From NCBI RefSeq assembly GCF_000383855.1, contig NZ_KB912877.1:4401226-4465225 (forward strand): a stretch of DNA of 64,000 nucleotides, in the 5' to 3' direction. Positions 57,284 to 64,000 of the stretch are shown in pieces (the stretch's first letter is position 1; each line of letters opens with the position of its first letter). The notes beneath the pieces are model-generated. The model did no database searches. It was not told the origin of the DNA and was given only the letters and a program-made list of their open reading frames with translations. The translations under genes were made by a program, and so were the position numbers. Source of the stretch: Methylobacter marinus A45. Its GTDB lineage: Bacteria; Pseudomonadota; Gammaproteobacteria; Methylococcales; Methylomonadaceae.

Positions 57284-58279
57284 ATGAAAAAAAAGATCAT
57301 CCCTTTACTGCTTGCAGGTACCGCGCTAGTTTCAGGTTGTAACGAAGAAAAAGCGACCACAGCCACCCCTTCTGCGCCCGTGGTGCAAAAAGAGGATGCC
57401 GTTGCTGTTGTAAACGGCAAATATATCAGTAAAGATACATTGGCAGAGTTGGAAAGTGAAGTTGCCGAGCGAGCTCATGGGCAGGTATTCCCTAAGGAAA
57501 AACTGATAGAGGAACTGATTCAACGTGAATTACTGGTCCAGGAAGCTTTGAAAAAAGGACTGGACAAGTCGCCTGAGGTTGTGCAGCGTCTTGAAACGCT
57601 CAAAAAATCTTTATTATCGCAAGCCGTTCTGCAAGATTATTTAAAAGCAAATCCGGTAACCGATGAAGAGATAAAAGCGGAATATGACAGCAAAGTTGCA
57701 GCTGAAAAAGGTACTGAATATAAAGCACGTCACATTCTGGTCAAGACTGAAGATGAAGCTAAAAAATTGATTGCAAAACTGGACAAAGGCGCAAACTTTG
57801 CTGAGTTGGCAAGCAAACACTCTACCGATACTTCGTCCGAGGGCGGTGACCTGGGATGGTTTACAGCCAACCAGATGGTCGCCCCTTTCTCTCAAGCGGT
57901 AGAGACACTGGAAAATGGCAAATATACAAAAACTCCGGTACAAACACAGTTTGGCTGGCATGTTATTTTGAGAGAAGATTCTCGCCCGCAAACACCTCCG
58001 CCGTTCGAAGCGGTGAAAGAACAACTGGCGCCTTACCTGCAACGACAGAAAGTGCAATCCATGATCGAAAACCTGCGTAAGCAGGCACAAGTGGAAGTTC
58101 TGGTGCCGACGGCGGAAGAACAACCTAAACCTGAAGCCGCAGAGCCAGCGGCACCCGCCGGCGAGCCGGCGACTACAGAAGAACAACCGGCTGTTGAACC
58201 GACGCAGGAAGGTGCCGCCCCAACTGAAGAAGGCGCTGCTCCTGAGGCAGAAAAACCAGCGGCCACGGAGACAAAATAA
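57284..58279 (+). CDS. PpiC-type peptidyl-prolyl isomerase lipoprotein
   Basis: A 331-residue periplasmic chaperone/isomerase. Lipobox LVSGC gives an acylated Cys19. The SurA/PrsA-like N-domain (~45-140) is followed by a parvulin domain (~145-240: ARHILVKTEDEAKKLIAKLD, SEGGDLGWFTANQMVAPFSQ, QFGWHVILREDS). The last ~60 residues are Pro/Ala/Glu-rich (EEQPKPEAAEPAAPAGEPAT) and probably unstructured. Acts in outer-membrane protein folding by family analogy. A strong terminator follows. Confidence 0.9.
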   Translation: MKKKIIPLLLAGTALVSGCNEEKATTATPSAPVVQKEDAVAVVNGKYISKDTLAELESEVAERAHGQVFPKEKLIEELIQRELLVQEALKKGLDKSPEVVQRLETLKKSLLSQAVLQDYLKANPVTDEEIKAEYDSKVAAEKGTEYKARHILVKTEDEAKKLIAKLDKGANFAELASKHSTDTSSEGGDLGWFTANQMVAPFSQAVETLENGKYTKTPVQTQFGWHVILREDSRPQTPPPFEAVKEQLAPYLQRQKVQSMIENLRKQAQVEVLVPTAEEQPKPEAAEPAAPAGEPATTEEQPAVEPTQEGAAPTEEGAAPEAEKPAATETK

Positions 58280-58292
58280 GCGGCCTGCGTAT

Positions 58293-58320
58293 AAAAAAGG
58301 GCGGTTTACCGCCCTTTTTT
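58293..58320. terminator. Bidirectional rho-independent terminator
   Basis: AAAAAAGGGCGG-ttta-CCGCCCTTTTTT, a 12-bp perfect stem with A- and T-runs on the two flanks, serving the PpiC gene (rightward) and recJ (leftward), whose stop codon it touches. Confidence 0.9.
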
Positions 58321-60074
58321 TATGCTATTTTTTCCAGATACTGCAAAATAAACTGAACACTCCGATTCCCTCTGAATTCATTAATGTCCAACTTGTAAAC
58401 TACCCTGCAAGTTCTCAGACCCAACCATTGTTCAGGGCGATCCACATAAAAAGCGATAGCATCGACCAGCAGGTCGCCTGCAGGCTTTCTTAATACCAGT
58501 TTAAGATGGCGCTGCCCGACTATACGCGCTTGAATAACATCAAACACCCCGTCAAAGACAGGCTCCGGGAATTCCTGTCCCCAGGTGCCGGCATTTTGTA
58601 ATAACTCGGCAAATTCAATCGAGAGTTCGTTTTCAGATAGTTCGCCATCCGAATAAATCTTTAACTCCAGATCAACATTCGCTAAACGCTTTCTGACCAT
58701 TTCATCGAAGGCCAGGGCGAAAGACGGATAATCATGCATTTTCAAGCTCAGACCCGCAGCCATGGCGTGACCACCAAACTTGCTCAGCAATTTAGGATGC
58801 TCGACGGCAATATCACTTAACACATCACGAATATGAACACCGGGGATCGAACGCGCGGAGCCTTTTATTTCGTCTTTGCCGGCCGAAGCAAAGGCAATAA
58901 CGGGGCGATGCAGCCTATCCTTGATTCGCGAAGCCAATATGCCGATCACGCCCTGATGCCAGTCCGCATTGAACAAACAGACTCCGGCAGGCAAATGGTG
59001 TTCATCAAGGGTTTTCATTTCTTTTAACAAGGCGATAGCCTCATTTTTCATTTGTCCTTCAATTTCCCGCCTGTCATTGTTGAGATCATCAAGCTGAAGC
59101 GCTATTTCCCTGGCATGTGCCGGATCATCGGTTAACAGACATTCAATGCCCAATGACATATCATCCATGCGGCCTGCCGCATTGAGTCTTGGCCCCAGCG
59201 CAAATCCCAGGTCCGATGAACTGATGGATTGCAGCCGTTTGCCCGATATCTCGATCAGTGCATTCAAGCCCGGATGCCCTCTTCCCGTACGTATCCTTAA
59301 CAAGCCTTGATAGACCAAGATTCGGTTGATTTGATCCAGAGGAACCACGTCTGCAACCGTGCCTAAGGCCACGTAATCGAGTAACTGACCCAGATTCGGT
59401 TCCTGGATTTGATGCCGATCAAACCAGTGCTGCTCTCTTAAGCGGCTACGCAATGCCATTAACACGTAAAAAATCACCCCCACACCCGCCAGAGAACCGC
59501 TCGGAAATTTATCATCGGGTAGATTGGGATTGACGATGGCGTCGGCGGCCGGAAGTTCATGTCCCGGCAAATGGTGGTCCGTTACCAGAACGGTTAATCC
59601 TGATTCCTTGGCCGCTTTGACGCCGTCAATACTTGAGATGCCGTTATCAACGGTAATGATCATGTCAGGCTTTTGCTGCTTGACCAAATCAACAATTTCA
59701 GGCGTCAGACCATAACCGTATTCAAAGCGATTAGGGACAATGAATGAAACCTGCCCTGCCCCCAGCAATTGCAAGCCTTTGACCGCCACGGCACAGCTGG
59801 TTGCGCCGTCCGCATCAAAGTCGGCTACGATGGAAATTCTTTTCCCCGCATCGATTGCAGTAACCAAATGTGTCACCATCGCTTCCATGCCGGACAACAG
59901 CCATGGCGATGGCAGCTTTGTCAGCGTCCTGTCCAGATCAGCTTCAGACGTTAATCCTCTGGCTAAATAGATCCGCTCCAGTACGGGATGAAGCTCGCCG
60001 AACTGAGGACGTTTTTTACCTATGGGCCGGGCAATGATGTTTTTTCTCGCTTCTGGGTAATACATGTAATTCAA
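58320..60074 (-). CDS. recJ: Single-stranded-DNA exonuclease RecJ
   Basis: A 584-residue 5'-3' ssDNA exonuclease of the DHH family used in recombination and mismatch repair. Metal motifs are ADFDADGATSCAVAVKG, VTVDNGISSIDG, VTDHHLPGHELP and the DHHA1 region with KFGGHAMAAGLSLK. The start is taken at 60074; Met4 is possible. Length is standard. Confidence 0.94.
   Translation of the reverse strand: MNYMYYPEARKNIIARPIGKKRPQFGELHPVLERIYLARGLTSEADLDRTLTKLPSPWLLSGMEAMVTHLVTAIDAGKRISIVADFDADGATSCAVAVKGLQLLGAGQVSFIVPNRFEYGYGLTPEIVDLVKQQKPDMIITVDNGISSIDGVKAAKESGLTVLVTDHHLPGHELPAADAIVNPNLPDDKFPSGSLAGVGVIFYVLMALRSRLREQHWFDRHQIQEPNLGQLLDYVALGTVADVVPLDQINRILVYQGLLRIRTGRGHPGLNALIEISGKRLQSISSSDLGFALGPRLNAAGRMDDMSLGIECLLTDDPAHAREIALQLDDLNNDRREIEGQMKNEAIALLKEMKTLDEHHLPAGVCLFNADWHQGVIGILASRIKDRLHRPVIAFASAGKDEIKGSARSIPGVHIRDVLSDIAVEHPKLLSKFGGHAMAAGLSLKMHDYPSFALAFDEMVRKRLANVDLELKIYSDGELSENELSIEFAELLQNAGTWGQEFPEPVFDGVFDVIQARIVGQRHLKLVLRKPAGDLLVDAIAFYVDRPEQWLGLRTCRVVYKLDINEFRGNRSVQFILQYLEKIA
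59754..59761 (-). promoter_or_regulatory. KOPS-like octamer pointing left
   Basis: CCCTGCCC on the + strand is GGGCAGGG on the - strand, so it points leftward to the dif site at 51825-51852, opposite in polarity to the copies seen left of dif. Confidence 0.35.
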
Positions 60075-60263
60075 TAAGTTAGCGGAATTAACGCAACGGC
60101 GATTTAAACGATATATGTGCAGGCAATGTGGTTCGAATCAACAAATTGCTGGAAATTCAGTCGGTATCGCTCTGCTAGCCATTGATATCAGATAAAGGGA
60201 TGACCGCCTATTATAATGGATACAGCATCATGGTCATCAATTCTTCCCGGTTTCTTCATATTT

Positions 60264-60291
60264 TTGTCATTTCCAGAATCTATAGTATAGC
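60264..60291 (+). promoter_or_regulatory. Candidate promoter of the PhoX-like gene
   Basis: TTGTCA (60264-60269), 16 bp, TATAGC (60286-60291), about 50 bp before the ATG. The TGTCAT half-element resembles half a Pho box, but the second half is poor. Confidence 0.3.
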
Positions 60292-60344
60292 CGAAGCCCA
60301 AGCAATCCCGGCTTACTCAAAATCTTCATAAAAATCCACGGAAA

Positions 60345-61697
60345 ATGAACATGAATAAAATCTTTTTAACCTCTCTTCCCCTGCTGGCAGCAGTTGGGGC
60401 TTTCCATCCTATCACCAGTGCCGCGAATGATGTCAAGGGACCGATGGCCTTTAAACCCATCCCCGGCTCTGCTTATAACGAGTTAACCAATGATCCCGCC
60501 ATTTTGAATGAATCGACATGGTTGATTCCGGAAGGCTTCAAGCAGTCCATTGTGTCTGATGAATCCGATTTAAATATCTACATCAACCAGGACTGGCCCG
60601 ATATGAATACGGTCAATGAGACCCGAATCCAGGCTGGCCGTTATTTGTATCGTACTCATGAAGTCCGTCCGGGCAATGATCAACGCAATGACGGAAAATT
60701 AGGTGGAACGGTTTCCGTGGTCGATTTACGAACCGGCATCGCCAAGGAACTGGCGGCAAGAGAAGATTGGGAAGCTCTGGATGGTCTGGTCTGGACACCC
60801 TGGCACACGCTTCTGGTTGCCGAGGAAACAAACGCGGGCGGTTATCCAGACCCCGATTATCCGCTTGCTACAGGAGGCTTGGTTTATGAAATCGAGCTGG
60901 ACAAAAAAGACCCCTCAACGGCAAAAAAAGTGACCGCGCGTCCATTGCTGGGCTCAATTGCTCATGAAGGGATCGAGACCGATGATGAAGGCAATGTCTA
61001 TGTGATCGATGAAGACCGTGCGCCGGGCGGATCCATTTTCAAGTTCGTGCCGGATAACTACGGCGATTTGAGTAGCGGCAAATTGTTCGCGCTGCGGGTT
61101 AAAAATGGCGGGCAAACCGGAGAAGCCGAATGGGTGGAGCTACAACTGGACCCGGTTACATTTGATGCACAAGCAGCGGCAGAGCAAGTCGGGGCAACGA
61201 GTTACTGTCGTCCTGAAGATTTGGAGCGTATCGGCAAAACGTTATACGCCGCGTTAACCTGCGAACCGCGTATCGGCGGTAAAGATGGCCCTGGCGCCGT
61301 GTTAGCCATTAGCCTGAATGAAATGCCGATGGTCAGTTACTTCGTTGAAGCAGGCGTCAATATAGCAACGGAAAACAAAGCTGCCGGTATAACCGGACTT
61401 AAGAGTCCTGACAATTTAGCTAATGGCCCTGACGGCAAGTTATGGATCGTAGAAGATAACGTGCCCAGCGATATTTGGGTGGCTGAACCTGATAACGACG
61501 GCGATGGCCATGCGGACGGCGTGCATCTGTTTGCATCACTGAAAGATAATGCGGCAGAAGGGACCGGTATCTATTTCGGCAAGGACCCACAGAAACTGTT
61601 CGTGAATATCCAGCATTCCGGAACAGGCAATGATAAAACGATGGAAATCACTAAAATCAAAAAACTTCATAAAAGCGATAAAAAACATAACGATTGA
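60345..61697 (+). CDS. PhoX-like (DUF839) exported protein
   Basis: A 450-residue secreted beta-propeller protein of the DUF839/PhoX family; PhoX proteins are Ca/Fe-dependent alkaline phosphatases. Signal peptide ~1-27 (ending TSAAND). Core segments: RYLYRTHEVRPGNDQRNDGK, VDLRTGIAKELAAREDWEAL, HTLLVAEETNAGGYP, IAHEGIETDDEGNVYVIDED and SPDNLANGPDGKLWIVEDN. It is shorter than classical PhoX (~600-700). Whether the metal/haem-like ligands are complete is not decided. Twin-arginine motif not seen, although PhoX is normally Tat-exported; this one appears Sec-type. Confidence 0.78.
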   Translation: MNMNKIFLTSLPLLAAVGAFHPITSAANDVKGPMAFKPIPGSAYNELTNDPAILNESTWLIPEGFKQSIVSDESDLNIYINQDWPDMNTVNETRIQAGRYLYRTHEVRPGNDQRNDGKLGGTVSVVDLRTGIAKELAAREDWEALDGLVWTPWHTLLVAEETNAGGYPDPDYPLATGGLVYEIELDKKDPSTAKKVTARPLLGSIAHEGIETDDEGNVYVIDEDRAPGGSIFKFVPDNYGDLSSGKLFALRVKNGGQTGEAEWVELQLDPVTFDAQAAAEQVGATSYCRPEDLERIGKTLYAALTCEPRIGGKDGPGAVLAISLNEMPMVSYFVEAGVNIATENKAAGITGLKSPDNLANGPDGKLWIVEDNVPSDIWVAEPDNDGDGHADGVHLFASLKDNAAEGTGIYFGKDPQKLFVNIQHSGTGNDKTMEITKIKKLHKSDKKHND

Positions 61698-61749
61698 TTT
61701 TATACGCGTTGCGTCGTTATTCGATCAGTAGCGCAACCCGCACATGCCG

Positions 61750-61783
61750 AGCCGCATCTTTTCAATTAGGATGCGGCTTTTTT
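61750..61783 (+). terminator. Terminator after the PhoX-like gene
   Basis: AGCCGCAT (61750-61757) pairs with ATGCGGCT (61771-61778), followed by a TTTTT run. Confidence 0.8.
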
Positions 61784-61814
61784 ATTGCCTGTTCCGATGG
61801 GCCTCCCGTTCAGT

Positions 61815-62066
61815 TTAACTTAACGGAAGCGGCTCGGCCTGACCGAGTAACAGCTGAAGAGAAAACAGCACCAGCCAGAATCCGGCCAGGCCATAAAGCA
61901 AAAACATCAGCCAGAAACCGGTCGGCTGCTTATCCTTGCTGACTTCCAATCTCCCTTTGAAGCCATTCGGTCCGCAAGGTAGCCATCCGGTGCCCAAGGC
62001 ACGATAATCCACGAGCAAAAGGCCAGCCCCCAGGCAAAGAAACAAGACTCCCTGAAACAGCGCCAT
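61815..62066 (-). CDS. Small inner-membrane protein
   Basis: An 83-residue protein with two hydrophobic helices (ALFQGVLFLCLGAGLLLVDY and FWLMFLLYGLAGFWLVLFSL) joined by a hydrophilic loop. I place the start at the internal ATG 62066, preceded by GGGGGA; the open frame extends 19 codons further. Family not recognised. Confidence 0.5.
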   Translation of the reverse strand: MALFQGVLFLCLGAGLLLVDYRALGTGWLPCGPNGFKGRLEVSKDKQPTGFWLMFLLYGLAGFWLVLFSLQLLLGQAEPLPLS

Positions 62067-62134
62067 CAGATATTCCCCCGGTTTTAGTTTTAAACCGGAC
62101 AAATGCCGGTCACATGGAATCAATCAGCATGAAC

Positions 62135-62253
62135 TAGTACTTAGTCAGTCTTGTTCTGACGAGTAAAATTTGCAGAGTATTCATAGCGTGCGATTAGTGC
62201 GAATGAATTCGCACCTACAATTTACCCGTCATAATTAAATTGACTGACTACTA
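62135..62253. repeat. MITE-like repeat next to the IS630 element
   Basis: Starts TAGTACTTAGTCAGTC (62135-62150) and ends GACTGACTACTA (62242-62253), inverted copies sharing TAGTCAGTC. Inside are an inner inverted pair (TGACGAGTAAAATT at 62157 / AATTTACCCGTCA near 62219-62231) and the hairpin GTGCGAAT-ga-ATTCGCAC (62197-62214). Its ends share TAGTACTTAGTCA with the neighbouring IS630 end, so it may be mobilised by that transposase. Confidence 0.5.
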
Positions 62254-62261
62254 GTACTTAG

Positions 62262-62954
62262 TCATTGTTGTATTGTCGGATAAAGTTTTTTCAATTTTAC
62301 CCGAGCATCTTGATTGGTAAATTGCCATTCCATGGGTTTTGAAATCGAATTTCGTTTGTCTTGCCAGGCAGCGACTTCGTTTTTCAAGACCTCTTGATTC
62401 GGAATGCGCCGATCCAAACATTGTCTTGATAAGATGCTCAACTCGATTTCCGCCATATTAAGCCAACTGCCGTGCTTGGGCGTGTAATGGATTTCCAGTT
62501 TATCCAAAATTCGCCGCGCCTCTTGTGGTTCAAAGGCCTTATAAAGCGAAGCCCCGGTGTGCGTGTTCAAGTTATCCATGACCAAGGTAATCCGCTTGGC
62601 GTGCGGATGGATGACATCGACTAAATACCGTATTTGATGCGCCCAATCCACCGCCGTTCTTTGATCGGTCACGACCACCTGTCGCTGCCCGGCCAACGGT
62701 TCGAAGAACATGAACAAATTGCTGACCCCATTGCGTTCATATTCCGTGTCGTACTTTTCCACCGAACCCGGCTTAGCGGGTATCGGTTCGCGTGTTTCTT
62801 TAATCTGTTGCTTGCTGCTTTCATCCATGCAGACCAAAGGATAGGCTTCGTCGTAGGGCCGGTGATAAACGTCCAAAACCGCCTCCATGGCGCAAACGAA
62901 TTCGGCACTGGCTTTAGCCGGTATGCACCATTCCTTCTTTTGCCAAGGTTTCAA
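62262..62954 (-). CDS. IS630 transposase, DDE catalytic part (OrfB)
   Basis: A 230-residue frame holding the DDE core: first Asp in YPLVCMDESSKQQIKET, second in ITLVMDNLNTHTGASLYKAF, Glu in HYTPKHGSWLNMAEIELSIL. It lies in the -1 frame relative to OrfA. It would normally be made only as a fusion through a slip on the A8 run complementary to 62959-62966; the TTG at 62954 is not needed as a start. Confidence 0.85.
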   Translation of the reverse strand: MKPWQKKEWCIPAKASAEFVCAMEAVLDVYHRPYDEAYPLVCMDESSKQQIKETREPIPAKPGSVEKYDTEYERNGVSNLFMFFEPLAGQRQVVVTDQRTAVDWAHQIRYLVDVIHPHAKRITLVMDNLNTHTGASLYKAFEPQEARRILDKLEIHYTPKHGSWLNMAEIELSILSRQCLDRRIPNQEVLKNEVAAWQDKRNSISKPMEWQFTNQDARVKLKKLYPTIQQ

Positions 62955-63454
62955 TTCATTTTTTTTAATGTTCGTCGAATGGTTTCATGGGAGACGCTTT
63001 CCACATAACCCAGTTCAACCATGTGTTGTCCCAGCAAACGTAAGGTCCAACGGCTATGACCCTCGGGCGCCTCACTACAGGCCAACGCAATCAAATGCGC
63101 TTCGTTTTCACCGTCAATCACCTTTTTTTTAACCCGCTGTTGTTTCGCTCGCGCCAACGCGGCTTCTAATCCCTTTTCAACTAATCGCTGCCTAACTCTC
63201 TCTACCGTGCGCGTTGAAATGCCGAAGGCTTCACTGATTTGGCGATCTGTCCACTGACCTCCCAAGGGACTGACATCCGCTTTCAGGAGTATTTCCGCAT
63301 GAAGCCTCTTGTAAGCCACCGCTTTTCCTCGCCGCACCAAGCCTTCCAAATCATTACGTTCTTCTTTACTTAGCCGGACTATATATTTCTTTGCTGCCAA
63401 TTTCTCGGTTCCATTAACGGGGAAAGCAACAGATGTGGGGGCAATATCCGACAT
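62951..63454 (-). CDS. IS630 transposase, DNA-binding part (OrfA)
   Basis: A 167-residue frame with two helix-turn-helix segments: RQISEAFGISTRTVERVRQR and, near the end, VSHETIRRTLKKMN. The frame runs TTA-AAA-AAA-ATG-AAT-TGA; a -1 slip on AAAAAAAA gives LKKNELKPWQKKEW and joins OrfB, the usual full-length transposase of ~390 residues. Confidence 0.85.
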   Translation of the reverse strand: MSDIAPTSVAFPVNGTEKLAAKKYIVRLSKEERNDLEGLVRRGKAVAYKRLHAEILLKADVSPLGGQWTDRQISEAFGISTRTVERVRQRLVEKGLEAALARAKQQRVKKKVIDGENEAHLIALACSEAPEGHSRWTLRLLGQHMVELGYVESVSHETIRRTLKKMN

Positions 63455-63564
63455 ATCAAGTATGACTAAGTACTAGACTTTGACCAGAGGCGCATGCCAA
63501 AACGGCAACACATAGCACTTAATACGGTTCATGCGGAATTCACCGCCTGGATGCCATTCAAAAT

Positions 63565-63590
63565 AAAAAGCCGACATTCGCCGGCTTTTT
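63565..63590 (-). terminator. Terminator of thrC
   Basis: AAAAAGCCG (63565-63573) pairs with CGGCTTTTT (63582-63590); for the leftward thrC transcript the stem is followed by a U-rich run. Confidence 0.8.
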
Positions 63591-63611
63591 ATAAACGGTT
63601 CAGATTACAGA

Positions 63612-64000
63612 TTACATGTTATCCAGAATCGCCTTCTTGACGGCATCCAGACTGGCTTCAATCGTAACAGGATGGGCGGCTTCGCATTGCTTGATGGCGC
63701 TATCGGGATCTTTCAAGCCATTACCGGTTAACGTACAGACAACTTTGCTGCCCTCTGGGATTTTTCCGGTGCTGATATCATGCAATGCTCCCGCTAATGA
63801 AGTGGCCGATGCCGGCTCGCAGAACACGCCTTCATATTGAGACAGCATTTTTTGGGCCGCCAGAATCTGCTCGTCCGAAAATTTATTGAACCAGCCGCCG
63901 GATTCTTTTTGCGCCGCCCAGGCCAAATCCCAGGATTGCGGATGGCCGATGCGGATGGCTGTGGCAACCGTTTCCGGCTCGTCAACCATTTGGCCGAGCA
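63612..64000 (-). CDS. thrC: Threonine synthase, C-terminal part
   Basis: The last 129 residues of a PLP-dependent threonine synthase (O-phosphohomoserine to threonine). The segments ETVATAIRIGHPQSWDLAWA, ESGGWFNKFSDEQILAAQ, GVFCEPASATSLAGAL and VVCTLTGNGLKDPDSAIKQC are characteristic of the short (~360-residue) bacterial type. The frame continues beyond the window's right edge. Stop TAA at 63612-63614, then a terminator. Confidence 0.92.
   Translation of the reverse strand, partial: LGQMVDEPETVATAIRIGHPQSWDLAWAAQKESGGWFNKFSDEQILAAQKMLSQYEGVFCEPASATSLAGALHDISTGKIPEGSKVVCTLTGNGLKDPDSAIKQCEAAHPVTIEASLDAVKKAILDNM

Larger units (their letters stand above)
62254..63475 (-). mobile_element. IS630-family insertion sequence
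   Basis: A 1222-bp element with terminal inverted repeats GTACTTAGTCATTG... and ...ATGACTAAGTAC (about 15 of 17 positions match) flanked by TA (62252-62253 and 63476-63477), the target duplication of this family. It encodes two overlapping transposase frames. It lies in the spacer between the small membrane protein and thrC and disrupts no visible gene. Confidence 0.85.

Noticed and set aside
55394-58279. A defence or secretion system in the right half
   Set aside because: All genes here belong to housekeeping families (methyltransferase, DUF1244, yciB, yciI, bolA, PpiC); no nuclease, toxin pair or secretion component is present.
60260-60285. Pho box upstream of the PhoX-like gene
   Set aside because: Only one TGTCAT half-site is clear; the second half does not match.

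Overview
The window looks like a piece of a gammaproteobacterial chromosome. The order yceF / yceD-rpmF-plsX-fabH-fabD-fabG-acpP-fabF-pabC-mltG-tmk-holB-pilZ-tatD (31337-42779) matches the classical gammaproteobacterial arrangement, with yceF divergent as in enterics. A PEP-CTERM/exosortase-type acyltransferase, di-haem peroxidase, glycogen genes and DUF2272/TPR genes would suit a Methylococcales methanotroph, but that is inference: no methane-oxidation gene lies here.

Region 1 (1-11400) is a carbon-storage and energy module on the + strand: the end of pgi, a SpoIIAA-like protein, a P-type H+-ATPase, PPK2, a gnd remnant, pgm, glgP and glgX. The last three overlap or abut and look intact, giving a glycogen to glucose-1-P to glucose-6-P route. 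The genes around them are damaged: an antiporter stump, an in-frame amber codon in the ATPase, an internal deletion in PPK2, a 50-codon gnd stump and a truncated membrane protein after glgX.

Region 2 (11401-24780) is accessory. It holds a possible 128-bp MITE, a DUF1287 amidase-like protein, a di-haem cytochrome c peroxidase, a zinc-ribbon membrane protein, a possible papain-fold enzyme with a TTG start, a tautomerase with an apparent 1-nt frameshift, HAD phosphatase plus transketolase, and a group of rtcA, DUF2272, TPR and a conserved unknown gene with a second in-frame amber codon. A 13-bp motif recurs three times around this last group.

Region 3 (24781-31340) carries dusA, folE, hemH, a membrane-embedded MutS-like ATPase, an IS200-type element, a lytic transglycosylase and an HDOD protein. 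Region 4 (31337-42779) is the fatty-acid/cell-envelope/replication cluster, with recognisable promoters and terminators.

Region 5 (42858-55693) holds a cytochrome P450, two SAM methyltransferases, the exosortase-associated acyltransferase coupled to a GGDEF-EAL protein, a porin with a PstS-like protein, a class V aminotransferase, an alpha/beta-hydrolase lipoprotein, a TolC-family protein and DUF1244. Between the aminotransferase and the hydrolase, at 51825-51852, is a near-perfect chromosomal dif site. KOPS-like octamers that I noticed point toward it from both sides, so the window appears to span the replication terminus.

Region 6 (55812-64000) holds yciB, yciI, bolA, a PpiC-type lipoprotein, recJ, a PhoX-like (DUF839) protein, a small membrane protein, an IS630-family element with an A8 slippery run and a neighbouring MITE-like repeat, and the 3' part of thrC.
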